This document shows positions 29,175 through 37,174 of a stretch of DNA of 64,000 bases, in pieces. A program made the position numbers and the translations under genes. Every line of letters starts with the position of its first letter. Within the stretch, counting starts at the first letter, position 1. Under the pieces are notes generated by a model that saw only the letters and a list, made by a program, of their open reading frames with translations, was not told the DNA's origin and made no database searches. This DNA is from DATLLJ01 sp965229885 (GTDB taxonomy: Bacteria > Acidobacteriota > Vicinamibacteria > Vicinamibacterales > CAVVIG01), in NCBI GenBank assembly GCA_965229885.1, contig CBDDJX010000003.1, positions 1,736,001-1,800,000 on the forward strand. The letters are read 5' to 3'.

Positions 29175-30590
29175 TTACTGCTTTCTGCCGCGGACCTCGC
29201 ACTCCAGTTCGCCTTTTGCCAGCGTGACACGAACCGGGTCGCCAGGCCGGACGTCTGCGGCGTCACGCACGACGCGACGGCGATCGCCTGTCCAGCAGAC
29301 GGCGTAGCCGCGAGCGAGGACGCCAAGCGGACTGAGCGTTTCGAGGCGGCCGGCCGAGTTTCCGAGCTGCGCAGCGGCGCGATGGTGGCGGCGCGTCATC
29401 GTGGCGGTCAATCGCCCTTCCGCCGAGACGAGTTGTGCCCTCACGCCGGCCAGACGACGGCTGACGTCGAACAGCCCGAGCTGGCGCTCGAGCTGCTGCA
29501 GGCGCCGGTCGCGCGCCGCGAGGCCGGCGCGCATGACGCGCGAGGCGGCATGCGTGAGGTCTGCCGCGTGGCGGCCGCGCATGGCGACACGGCCGGGAAA
29601 ACCGGCGAACGCCGGCCGGCCGCCGAGGGCGTGCACGCGCCGGCTCAGCCCCTGTACGCGCGCGCGCGCCGTGGCGCCGAGCCGATCGTGCAGGCGGTCG
29701 ATCCGGCTGCAGAATTCATCCTTGGCCGCGACGACCATCTCGGCCGCCGCCGACGGCGTCGGCGCCCGCAGATCCGCGACGAAGTCGGCGATCGTGACGT
29801 CGGTCTCGTGTCCGACCGCAGAAATAATCGGAACGGGCGAGTCGGCGATGGCTCGCGCCACCACCTCTTCGTTGAATGCCCACAGGTCTTCGATGGAGCC
29901 GCCGCCTCGGCCGACGATGACGACGTCGACGCCCGGCACGTGTCCGATCGCCCGCAGACCGCGGGCGACGTCGCCCGCCGCGCCTTCACCTTGAACACGC
30001 GCGGGCCGGACGATCAGGTGGGCGTCCCCGTACCGCCGGCGGAGCACCTTGATGATGTCGCGGATGGCGGCGCCGTCGACCGAGGTCACGATGCCGATCT
30101 TGCGGGGCAGGGAGGGAAGCGGCCGTTTGCGGCCCTGGTCGAACAGCCCTTCGTCCTGAAGCCGCTTCTTCAACTGATCGAAGGCCAGCTGCAGCGCGCC
30201 CAGGCCTTGCGGCTCCATGTGCTCGCAGATCAGCTGGTATTCGCCTTTCGGCTCGTAGACGGAGATGCGCCCGCGGGCGACTACCGCGAGGCCGTCGGCC
30301 GGCTTGAACTTCAGGTATCTGAGCGCGGACCGGAAAATGACCGCGCGTATCTGGGTGGCGGCGTCCTTCAGCGTGAAGTAGAGGTGGCCGGTGTTCCAGG
30401 CGCGGCAGTTGGAGAGCTCGCCCTCGACCCAGATTTCGACGAATTCGGCTTCGAGCAGGTCGCGGACGCGAACGGTGAGCTCGGTGACGGTGAGGACGCG
30501 GCGGGCAGCCACGGGGACCGCCGGGTCCTTTGGACCCGCCGATTCAGGCTTCGCTTCCTCAAACGGTAGATCGAACAGATCCGACGCCAA
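29175..30590 (-). CDS. xseA: Exodeoxyribonuclease VII large subunit
   Basis: 471 residues: an N-terminal OB fold (LTVTELTVRVRDLLEAEF, WVEGELSNCRAWNTGHLYFTLKD), then the catalytic domain (IGIVTSVDGAAIRDIIKVLRRR, VIVGRGGGSIEDLWAFNEE, ISAVGHETDVTIADFVAD) and a helical C-terminus. It overlaps the end of the phosphoesterase gene by 32 bases in another frame, a sizeable overlap that suggests tight coupling. Confidence 0.95.
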   Translation of the reverse strand: MASDLFDLPFEEAKPESAGPKDPAVPVAARRVLTVTELTVRVRDLLEAEFVEIWVEGELSNCRAWNTGHLYFTLKDAATQIRAVIFRSALRYLKFKPADGLAVVARGRISVYEPKGEYQLICEHMEPQGLGALQLAFDQLKKRLQDEGLFDQGRKRPLPSLPRKIGIVTSVDGAAIRDIIKVLRRRYGDAHLIVRPARVQGEGAAGDVARGLRAIGHVPGVDVVIVGRGGGSIEDLWAFNEEVVARAIADSPVPIISAVGHETDVTIADFVADLRAPTPSAAAEMVVAAKDEFCSRIDRLHDRLGATARARVQGLSRRVHALGGRPAFAGFPGRVAMRGRHAADLTHAASRVMRAGLAARDRRLQQLERQLGLFDVSRRLAGVRAQLVSAEGRLTATMTRRHHRAAAQLGNSAGRLETLSPLGVLARGYAVCWTGDRRRVVRDAADVRPGDPVRVTLAKGELECEVRGRKQ

Positions 30591-31383
30591 GGTCCTTCAA
30601 TTCTTCCAGGCCGTAGCTGAGGCGCTCAATGTCGGTCGCGCGGCCGGTCTGCTCGTCGGCTTCGATCATCACCGCGTTCAGGCGCGGATTCTCGGTGGCG
30701 GTTTCGAAGCGCGCCGGCAGCCCGTTGATGAATTTGCCGAGCGCCGCCGGAATGTCGACGCCGATGACCGAATCGTGCGGCCCGGTCATGCCGACGTCGG
30801 TCAGATACGCGGTCCCGTTGGGCAGGATGCGTTCGTCGGCGGTCTGCACATGCGTGTGAGTACCCACGACGGCCGTGACCTTGCCGTCGACGTGCCACCC
30901 CATCGCGACCTTCTCGGACGTGGCCTCGGCGTGAAAGTCGACGAAAATGATGCGCGCGCGCGGCTTTAGCTCCTCGATCTCCTCCAGCACGATTCTGAAC
31001 GGGTCGTCCAGCAGCCCCATGAAGACGCGACCCATCACGTTGATCACACCGACCGTCTGGCCGTCCTTGGCGCGCGCCAGATAGCTGCCGTTGCCAGGTG
31101 CGCCGGCGGGGTAGTTGGCGGGCCGCAACAGACGCGACTCGGCGCCGATGTAGTCGAGCGATTCCTTCTTGTCCCAGATGTGATTGCCGGACGTCATCAC
31201 ATCGACGCCCCACTCGAGCAACTGGTCGCCGATCTCGCGCGTGATGCCGAAGCCGGCCGCCGCATTTTCGGCGTTCGCGATGACGAGGTCGATGGCGTGG
31301 TGATCGACCAGGGCTCCGAGGCCCTGCCGGACGAGCTCGCGGCCCGGCCGGCCGACGATGTCGCCAATAAAAAGGATGCGCAT
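30559..31383 (-). CDS. YmdB/TIGR00282-type metallophosphoesterase
   Basis: 274 residues: FIGDIVGRPGRE, NAENAAAGFGIT, SGNHIWDKKE, VDFHAEATSEK, GTHTHVQTADE and DVGMTGPHDSVIG, the calcineurin-type metal ligand set of the YmdB family, which hydrolyses 2',3'-cyclic nucleotides. In Bacillus the gene neighbours rny; here it is instead with xseA. A 93-base palindrome sits immediately upstream of its ATG. Confidence 0.9.
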   Translation of the reverse strand: MRILFIGDIVGRPGRELVRQGLGALVDHHAIDLVIANAENAAAGFGITREIGDQLLEWGVDVMTSGNHIWDKKESLDYIGAESRLLRPANYPAGAPGNGSYLARAKDGQTVGVINVMGRVFMGLLDDPFRIVLEEIEELKPRARIIFVDFHAEATSEKVAMGWHVDGKVTAVVGTHTHVQTADERILPNGTAYLTDVGMTGPHDSVIGVDIPAALGKFINGLPARFETATENPRLNAVMIEADEQTGRATDIERLSYGLEELKDLGVGSVRSTV

Positions 31384-31385
31384 CA

Positions 31386-31478
31386 GAAAAAGGGGACGTG
31401 TGTCGTTTCCGACACCATCCCTCTCCTAAGGGTTACCCGACTACGTGTGGGGCGGAAACGACGCCCGTCCACTTTTTC
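31386..31478. repeat. Long inverted repeat, 26-bp arms, upstream of the YmdB gene
   Basis: The left arm at 31386-31411 (GAAAAAGGGGACGTGTGTCG and six more bases) and the complement of 31453-31478 match at 23 of 26 positions, around a 41-base centre. It occupies the divergent gap between the phosphoesterase gene and rpoZ and leaves only two bases before the ATG at 31383, so it may replace the normal ribosome-binding site. Confidence 0.9.
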
Positions 31479-31586
31479 ATATGATGGCCGGTTTTCGACC
31501 GATTGCCTAGCGCGAGCTTGCTGATGAGCCGCCATGCTCCAGCCCTTCCCGCCTCCTGCGTCCACGTGCTACATTTGGGGGCCACC

Positions 31587-31874
31587 ATGGATGATGCCAA
31601 CGAACTCATCGATCAGGATCCGGGTCCGCAGATCTCGTCCGATCCCGCGCCGCCGATTACGAGCCGCTTCTTGTTCGTTGACGTCGCGGCCCTGCGCGCC
31701 AAGCAGCTGCGGCGGGGCGCCCTGGTGCGTTTCCGGGAGGGTGTAGAGGCGCCGGTCATCCACAAGGTGGAGCGGGTGGCCATGGAAGAGGTCCGCCGCG
31801 GATTGGTGTCGTACGACGTTCCGGCCGCCGGTGCCGGCAAAGGCGACGTGTCCGGTGCGGAAGGCGAAGCATGA
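31587..31874 (+). CDS. rpoZ: RNA polymerase omega subunit (probable)
   Basis: 95 residues from ATG 31587. The pattern SRFLFVDVAALRAKQLRRGALVRF, then HKVERVAMEEVRRGLVSY, follows the omega fold (R-F, a V-x3-AA-RA-QL-x2-GA block, then K-x3-VA-x2-E-x3-G). Omega helps assemble RNA polymerase around beta-prime. It is a divergent sequence, so the call rests on this motif spacing. The stop overlaps the next start as ATGA. Confidence 0.65.
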   Translation: MDDANELIDQDPGPQISSDPAPPITSRFLFVDVAALRAKQLRRGALVRFREGVEAPVIHKVERVAMEEVRRGLVSYDVPAAGAGKGDVSGAEGEA

Positions 31875-32134
31875 GCGCGACTGACATCCAGCAGATCGCG
31901 ATCGGCGCCCTTCAGGGACTCGGGGCGAGCACGGCGTTTGTCCTCGCGCTATTCATCGGCTTCTGCGTGATTGTCGGTTTCACAAAGACGAAGAAGACGG
32001 CTGGGGGCGCCGCGGTGGTCATCAAGAGCCTCGACGAGCGCATTTCGCACCGCCCGTTCGAGTACCTCGCGCCGGGCGCGCCGCGTGGGCCGGCGGATCA
32101 ACTCAAGTCCCCGGAGCTCACAGAAAAATCCTGA
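31871..32134 (+). CDS. Small single-pass membrane protein, unknown
   Basis: 87 residues, with one clear membrane helix (FVLALFIGFCVIVGF, ~residues 22-38) followed by a basic stretch KTKKT and a Pro/Gly-rich tail. Its ATG overlaps the rpoZ stop, so it is translated with it. No family was recognised. Confidence 0.65.
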   Translation: MSATDIQQIAIGALQGLGASTAFVLALFIGFCVIVGFTKTKKTAGGAAVVIKSLDERISHRPFEYLAPGAPRGPADQLKSPELTEKS

Positions 32135-32144
32135 ATCGGGTCAT

Positions 32145-33176
32145 TCAAGCCGCACTCTCTGGTTGCCAGCGCAAGCCGAGGTTCAGAATACGCTGGAGCA
32201 CGCCGTCGTAACTGATGCCGATTCTTTCGGCCGACGCTGCGAAATCTTCGCCGCGCGCAATCTGGGGATTGGGATTCGCCTCGAGGACCCACACGTTCCC
32301 AGCTTCATCCAGCCGTAAGTCGATGCGCGCGTAGCCACTCAGCTCGAGTGCGCGGTAGGCGCGCTTGCAGATGTGCTGGATTTTTTCCGCCTGGGCGTCC
32401 GGAAGGTCCCCGGCCGGCCCGCTGTCGATCCCGTACTTCTTCCGGTACTTCACGCTCCACTTGACGCGGTCGGTCGCGATCCGCTTGGCGCCCTCCGGCA
32501 TATTGGTGAAGAACAGCTCCCATACCGGCAGCGCCTGCAGCGCCTGGTTGCCGAGGATGCCGACGTACAGCTCGCGGCCGTCGATGTACCGTTCGGCTAT
32601 CGCCGCGGTCCCGACACTTTCGTGGATGAACGTGACACGCTCCTTGAGCTTGTCATCGCTGTCGACGACGGAGGCCTGGGAGATGCCGATGGAGGCTTCC
32701 TGCGTCAACGATTTCACGATCAGCGGGAACTGAAGGCGCTTCGGCCGCCGAATGGGCCGGCCGCTCCTGAACACCTCGAACTCGGTCACCGGGACGCGGT
32801 GATAGGCGAGCAGCTTCTTCGACAGCGACTTGTCGCGGGCCAGTAGCAGTCCTCGCGGGTTGCAGCCCGTGTACGATAGCTTCAACAGCTCGAGGTGCGA
32901 GACGACGTTCTGGTCGAAGATCGTGACATCGTCGAACGCCTCGAGGAGGTTGAACGCGATCTGCGGCTTCCATTCGGTCGCCAGCCGGCGGATTTCGCCG
33001 AGGTCGTCGTGGACCCCGAGGGGCTGCACCTCGTGGCCCAGGCCGCGCAGCGTCGAGATGACGTCGTACTCGGTGCGCCACGGCTCCGAAGTGATGTTGG
33101 CGCCTTCTTCGACCTTGTCGGGCGGAATCAGGTGCCGGTGAACGAGGGCCAGCACGCGAAGCTTGGTGACGCTCAC
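32145..33176 (-). CDS. ATP-grasp ligase, D-Ala-D-Ala-ligase-like
   Basis: 343 residues with the ATP-grasp architecture: an N-terminal Rossmann-like part (LVHRHLIPPDKVEEGAN, PQIAFNLLEAFDD), the ARDKSLSKKLLAYHRVPVTEFEVF segment, PLIVKSLTQEASIGIS (ATP-binding Lys) and ERYIDGRELYVGILG. The metal site is ARIDLRLDEAGNVWVLEANPNPQI (D/E...E-x-N). The substrate is unknown; such enzymes join a carboxylate to an amine, often making peptides. Its start overlaps the stop of the upstream zincin gene (TGA/ATG), so the two are made together. Confidence 0.85.
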   Translation of the reverse strand: MSVTKLRVLALVHRHLIPPDKVEEGANITSEPWRTEYDVISTLRGLGHEVQPLGVHDDLGEIRRLATEWKPQIAFNLLEAFDDVTIFDQNVVSHLELLKLSYTGCNPRGLLLARDKSLSKKLLAYHRVPVTEFEVFRSGRPIRRPKRLQFPLIVKSLTQEASIGISQASVVDSDDKLKERVTFIHESVGTAAIAERYIDGRELYVGILGNQALQALPVWELFFTNMPEGAKRIATDRVKWSVKYRKKYGIDSGPAGDLPDAQAEKIQHICKRAYRALELSGYARIDLRLDEAGNVWVLEANPNPQIARGEDFAASAERIGISYDGVLQRILNLGLRWQPESAA

Positions 33177-34192
33177 AGGGCCACCCGGTGCCGTCCGCTG
33201 TGCAGATAGTTCATCGTCTGTACCGTGAGAAACACGAGGAAATCGGTCTTCGTCGCGTCGTCAGCATCCATGAGCTTGAGGTTCAGTTCGCGGCAGCGCT
33301 CGATGATGGTCTGGAGCAGCTGATCGATCGTGTACTGGTAGCTGTCGGTGAAGCTGGCGACGGTCATACGCGCCTCTCTGCGGATCCGCTGGACGAACCG
33401 CGCGGCTGAAGGGTTCTTCGCGTACTGCGACGCGTCGGAAAACAGGCTGCGCAGATCGCTGTCGTAGAAATTCGGATGGTCCAGGCCGTAGTGCTCGCGC
33501 TTCCTGCGATAGTGCTCGGCGAGGGTCTTGCGCAATCGCGGCAGCGGGTCGATCTGACGTTTCGACGTCACCGCCGGCCGGCCTCGCGCGAGCAGTCGCA
33601 TCAGTCGGTCCATGTACTGCACTTTGCGCTCGGCCGGCCAGCCGGCGTAGCGGGTCGCCCACATCGAGTGGGGATCGAGCCAGACGGCGAACGTTTCCGC
33701 GAAGTCCTCGTCGGGGTGGCTCTGCGCGTACCAGTGATCGAGGTGCTGCACGAAGCTTTTGCTGTACGGCCTCGGCGTGTAGTACTCGGGGTACGGCGTC
33801 GCGGGCGTGCCGAAGATCCGGCGCCTGGACGGCCGCCGGCGGATGTGGTAGGCGTTGTCGATGGCATGGCCGACTTCATGCCGCAGGATGCGCATGCACG
33901 AGTCGAGATCGCCCCCTTCGACTTCGAGCATCTGCGCGAGCTCGAGTCTGGCCAGGCGCGGATGCGCCAGGTAATGCGGGATGGCGACGCCGGGGACGCC
34001 GTCGGGTGTGAACCATTCGTCGGACAGCCAGTAGTGCGGCCTGAACCGGAGGCCGCGCACGTCGAGCTCGGCATTGACCTGCGCGATGCGCGACTCGAGC
34101 TCGGTGCCCTCGATCGAGACGCCGAGATCGCATAGCCGTAGGTCCAGCAGCTTCTCGTCCGGCCACGCGGCCCACTCGGGATCAGAAGACAT
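33173..34192 (-). CDS. Putative zinc-dependent metallopeptidase (HEVGH)
   Basis: 339 residues. RHEVGHAID holds His105, Glu106 and His109 of the HExxH zinc site, and DEDFAETFAVWLD about 60 residues later offers Glu166 as the third, gluzincin-type ligand. There is no signal peptide or membrane segment, so it is cytoplasmic. The C-terminal half is helical and basic. It overlaps the ATP-grasp gene by 4 bases. Together they look like a make-and-trim peptide module; the substrate is unknown. Confidence 0.75.
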   Translation of the reverse strand: MSSDPEWAAWPDEKLLDLRLCDLGVSIEGTELESRIAQVNAELDVRGLRFRPHYWLSDEWFTPDGVPGVAIPHYLAHPRLARLELAQMLEVEGGDLDSCMRILRHEVGHAIDNAYHIRRRPSRRRIFGTPATPYPEYYTPRPYSKSFVQHLDHWYAQSHPDEDFAETFAVWLDPHSMWATRYAGWPAERKVQYMDRLMRLLARGRPAVTSKRQIDPLPRLRKTLAEHYRRKREHYGLDHPNFYDSDLRSLFSDASQYAKNPSAARFVQRIRREARMTVASFTDSYQYTIDQLLQTIIERCRELNLKLMDADDATKTDFLVFLTVQTMNYLHSGRHRVAL

Positions 34193-34202
34193 GGGGAGAA
34201 CG

Positions 34203-34310
34203 TGAGGATCTCAGGATGCGAGGATTTGAGAATCTGGAGGCGCGGAGGTCCGAGGGTGAGAAATCAAGCCATCGATCCTCAAATCCAGACATCCTCAGAT
34301 CCTCATATTC
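34203..34310. repeat. Palindromic repeat family B, copy 1
   Basis: The left arm TGAGGATCTCAGGATGCGAG and onward (34203-34230) is complementary at ~24 of 28 positions to the right arm ending CATCCTCAGATCCTCAT (to ~34306). It fills the gap between gatA and the zincin gene. A second member with the same GAGGATTTGAGAATCT word is at 36306. Confidence 0.8.
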
Positions 34311-35754
34311 CAGGAACATGCTTCCACCACCCAGTGTCTCGTTCGTAGGCATCCGCGATTTTCAAGAGCGTGGCTTCGTCGAAGCGCCGGCCGGTCAACT
34401 GCAGTCCAATCGGCAAGCGCTCGCGCGTGAAGCCGCAGGGCACGCTGATCGCCGGCAGCCCGGCCAGATTCGCGCTGACGGTGAACACGTCGCTCAGATA
34501 CATCTGCAGCGGGTCGGCGATGCGCTCGCCAAGCGTGAACGCCGGCACGGGGCTCGTCGGCATGGCGACTACGTCCGCGCGTTCGAAGGCGTGTTCGTAG
34601 TCGCGCAGGATGAGGGTGCGCACCTGCTGCGCCTTCAGGTAATACGCTTCGTAGTAGCCGGCGCTGAGGACATACGTGCCCAGCATGATCCGCCGTTTGA
34701 CCTCGGAGCCGAAGCCGCGCGCCCGTGTTCGCGCGTACATCGCGCGCAGGGTGTCGTCGGGCGCGCGATAGCCGAATCGCACACCGTCATACCGCGCCAG
34801 GTTCGAGCTCGCCTCGGCCGTGGCCACCAGGTAGTACACCGCGGTCGCATACGTCGCGTGCGGCAGGTCGATGTCGACGAGCGCGGCGCCGCGGGCGACC
34901 AGCGCGTCGAGCGATGCCCTGAACGCGCCCGCCACGTCCGGGTCGACGCCCTGTTCGAGGAGCCGCGCCGGCACGCCGACGCGCGTGCCGCGAATATCGC
35001 CGGTCAACTCGGCGGCGTAGTCGGGGACCGCCTCCGGCACGCTCGTCGCGTCCGCCTCGTCGGCGCCGGCGATCACGCCGAGCGTCAGCGCGGCATCGTG
35101 CGCGGTTCGCGTCAGCGGTCCGATTTGATCGAGCGAGGAACCGAACGCAATCAGGCCGTACCGCGACACGCGACCGTAGGTGGGCTTCAAGCCCACCACG
35201 CCGCACATCGCGGCGGGCTGCCGGAGCGATCCGCCCGTGTCGGACCCGAACGCCAGCGGCGTGATGCCCGCGGCCACGGCCGCCGCCGATCCACCGCTCG
35301 ATCCGCCCGGGGTGCGATCGAGCGCCCATGGATTGTGCACCGGTCCGAACGCGGAATGTTCGTTCGACGATCCCATGGCGAACTCGTCGCAGTTGGTCTT
35401 GCCGAGGACGATGGCGCCGGCCGCCTCGAGCTTCGAGACCGCCGTGGCGTCGTAGGGTGGGACGTACCTCTCGAGCATGCGGGACGAAGCCGTCGTCCGC
35501 ACCCCTCTGGTGCACAGGTTGTCCTTGAGCGCAATCGGTAGGCCGACGAGCGGCTGGTCGCGCCAGCGATCGAGATCGCGATCGATGGCGGCGGCGCGGG
35601 CGAGCGCCTGCTCGCGTGTCACCGTGTTGAACGCGTGCAGCGATGGCTCGACCGCCTCGAGCCGGTCGAGCGCCGCGCGGCACACCTCGCTGGCGGACCG
35701 CGCGCGCTGCCGCACGCCATCTCGAATATCGCGAATCGTTGTCGGTTGGCTCAT
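34303..35754 (-). CDS. gatA: Asp/Glu-tRNA amidotransferase subunit A
   Basis: 483 residues of the amidase-signature family. Lys77 (ALKDNL), Ser153 (PGGSSGGSAA) and Ser177 (SDTGGSLRQPA) form the Ser-cisSer-Lys site that releases ammonia from glutamine for transamidation of misacylated tRNA. The start overlaps the gatC stop as ATGA. gatB is not in the window. The last few codons run into repeat B1. Confidence 0.95.
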   Translation of the reverse strand: MSQPTTIRDIRDGVRQRARSASEVCRAALDRLEAVEPSLHAFNTVTREQALARAAAIDRDLDRWRDQPLVGLPIALKDNLCTRGVRTTASSRMLERYVPPYDATAVSKLEAAGAIVLGKTNCDEFAMGSSNEHSAFGPVHNPWALDRTPGGSSGGSAAAVAAGITPLAFGSDTGGSLRQPAAMCGVVGLKPTYGRVSRYGLIAFGSSLDQIGPLTRTAHDAALTLGVIAGADEADATSVPEAVPDYAAELTGDIRGTRVGVPARLLEQGVDPDVAGAFRASLDALVARGAALVDIDLPHATYATAVYYLVATAEASSNLARYDGVRFGYRAPDDTLRAMYARTRARGFGSEVKRRIMLGTYVLSAGYYEAYYLKAQQVRTLILRDYEHAFERADVVAMPTSPVPAFTLGERIADPLQMYLSDVFTVSANLAGLPAISVPCGFTRERLPIGLQLTGRRFDEATLLKIADAYERDTGWWKHVPGI

Positions 35755-36077
35755 CCGATGATCCGTGGCACTCGGAACAGCCCGCCGGGCGTTGTCCGAT
35801 CGGGGGCCTGATCGGGGGTCGGATCGAGGACCCGGTCGGGGGCGCTCGCGAGGGCCTCATCAGCCGGAAGCGACGGACGGACCTGATCCGTGCGATCGGC
35901 GGGGTGCCGCGAGAGGATGCTGGCCGTCGGCGAGATGCCCCGAGTGTCGACCTGCAGCACCTCGTCGGCATAGGCGAGGATCTCGCCGAGTTGTCGCACG
36001 AACATCTCGATGTCCTCCTCGTCGAGGTCGAGGTTCGCCAGCGCGGCGACAGCGTGGACTTGTTCGCGGGTGAGCAT
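35751..36077 (-). CDS. gatC: Asp/Glu-tRNA amidotransferase subunit C
   Basis: 108 residues from ATG 36077 (MLTREQVHAVAALANLDLDEEDIEMF), ending LFRVPRIIG, the normal GatC tail. Between residues ~70 and 98 there is an Asp/Pro/Arg-rich low-complexity stretch (VLDPTPDQAPDRTTPGG) where most GatC have only a short linker. Its DNA is a run of GATCGGGGG-like units. GatC stabilises GatA and GatB. Confidence 0.9.
   Translation of the reverse strand: MLTREQVHAVAALANLDLDEEDIEMFVRQLGEILAYADEVLQVDTRGISPTASILSRHPADRTDQVRPSLPADEALASAPDRVLDPTPDQAPDRTTPGGLFRVPRIIG
35793..35855. repeat. GATCGGGGG-type degenerate tandem repeat in gatC
   Basis: The units GTCCGATCGGGGGCCTGATC, GGGGGTCGGATCGAGGACCC and GGTCGGGGGCG repeat a ~12-base word in the linker region of gatC, in frame. 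Confidence 0.5.
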
Positions 36078-36101
36078 GGCAGATTCTACAATGGAGATTG
36101 C

Positions 36102-36320
36102 ATGGATCACATTCGGCGCCCAGCCTTGGCGGGGAGCTGGTACCCGGGTTCGGCACCCGGCGATGCCCTGCGGCCGTGCCTGGCTCGACTTGGCGCCCGC
36201 GACGCGCCGCCGGAACGGCGCCGTGGCCTCGTCTTTGACCAGCCCGGCGGCCTTCCCCTTCGCTCGGAACTCACGAATCTCCGCGACGGGAACATCGTGG
36301 CCGAGGATCTGAGGATTTGA
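36102..36320 (+). pseudogene. Remnant of MEMO1-family (AmmeMemoRadiSam B-type) gene
   Basis: The 72-codon frame begins MDHIRRPALAGSWYP, the hallmark N-terminus of MEMO-family proteins (IRRPAVAGxWYPG), but lacks the following PHAGY segment. It ends after a short unrelated tail that merges into repeat B2. A full protein has ~270 residues. The fragment is divergent from gatC with 24 bases between the starts. Confidence 0.6.
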
Positions 36321-36375
36321 GAATCTAAGGATCTAAGGTTAAAATCAGCCTCTCACATTTAGAGCCTCACATTCT
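36306..36375. repeat. Palindromic repeat family B, copy 2
   Basis: GAGGATCTGAGGATTTGAGA followed by ATCTAAGGATCTAAGG, then the looser opposite arm CCTCTCACATTTAGAGCCTC. It shares GAGGATTTGAGAATCT with copy 1 at 34220-34235. It directly precedes the TTG start of the next gene. Confidence 0.7.
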
Positions 36376-37167
36376 TTGAAGCGCCGCCTCGTCCTCGCCC
36401 CGTGTCTTGTCCTGTGTATGACGTCGGCGGCCTTCGGTCAACAGCCCCTCGCATCACCGCCCGCGTCTCTTCAGTTCCTCTCGCGCTACGACTTCCACCT
36501 GTCGGCTGCGGCCCTCGCGAACGACGACCAGCGGTTCTCGTGGGACACCCATTTCGGCGGCGAGATCGACGTGGTCGACTACGTGGACGGGCGCATCGCG
36601 ACCGTCATGGACTATGAGGCGGTGCTCGGCAACGAGCTCCGGCCGTTCGACCCCAATCAGGGCAACTACATCCTCGAGCTGTCGGCGTCGTACCGGATCG
36701 AGCGCACCGAGGTCGCGGCGATCTTTCATCACGTCTCGCGCCATCTGAGCGATCGTCCGAAGGTGATTCCCGTCGCGTGGAATATTCTCGGCATTCGCGT
36801 GCTTCGCGCGGCCACGCTCAAGAAGGCCACGATCGACATGGTCGCCGATTTCGGCGGGACGACGCAGAGGGTCAACGTCGATTACCGATGGTCGGCCAAC
36901 GTCGACGTGGTCGTCCGGCGCCAGGTCGCGACCCGCGCGGCGCTCTTCGCGCGCGGCGCTGGACACTGGATGAGCGTCGTGCCGTCGCCCCCGATCCCGG
37001 AACGGCACATGCAAACCGGCGGGGTGGTGGAAGGCGGGCTTCGGCTCATCGGAGAAGCGGGCGTGGGCGAGCTGTTCGTGGGCTACGAACACCGATTCGA
37101 TGCCTATCCGCTCGGTTTTGCGTCGGAGCGCTGGTTTATGGCCGGCTTCCGGGTGCTTCGGCGATAA
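36376..37167 (+). CDS. Secreted beta-strand-rich protein, unknown
   Basis: 263 residues from TTG 36376 with a Sec signal peptide (KRRLVLAPCLVLCMTSAAFGQQ). The mature part has alternating strand-like segments, ends WFMAGFRVLRR and has no recognised domain. An outer-membrane barrel or periplasmic lipid-binding role is possible. It lies 7 bases before the M16 peptidase start, so it may share that transcript. The TTG start follows repeat B2 with no clear SD. Confidence 0.6.
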   Translation: MKRRLVLAPCLVLCMTSAAFGQQPLASPPASLQFLSRYDFHLSAAALANDDQRFSWDTHFGGEIDVVDYVDGRIATVMDYEAVLGNELRPFDPNQGNYILELSASYRIERTEVAAIFHHVSRHLSDRPKVIPVAWNILGIRVLRAATLKKATIDMVADFGGTTQRVNVDYRWSANVDVVVRRQVATRAALFARGAGHWMSVVPSPPIPERHMQTGGVVEGGLRLIGEAGVGELFVGYEHRFDAYPLGFASERWFMAGFRVLRR

Positions 37168-37174
37168 TTGCGAC

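Noticed and set aside
29049..30569. A 506-codon open frame on the plus strand
   Set aside because: It is antisense to xseA, which has full family motifs; the plus frame has none.
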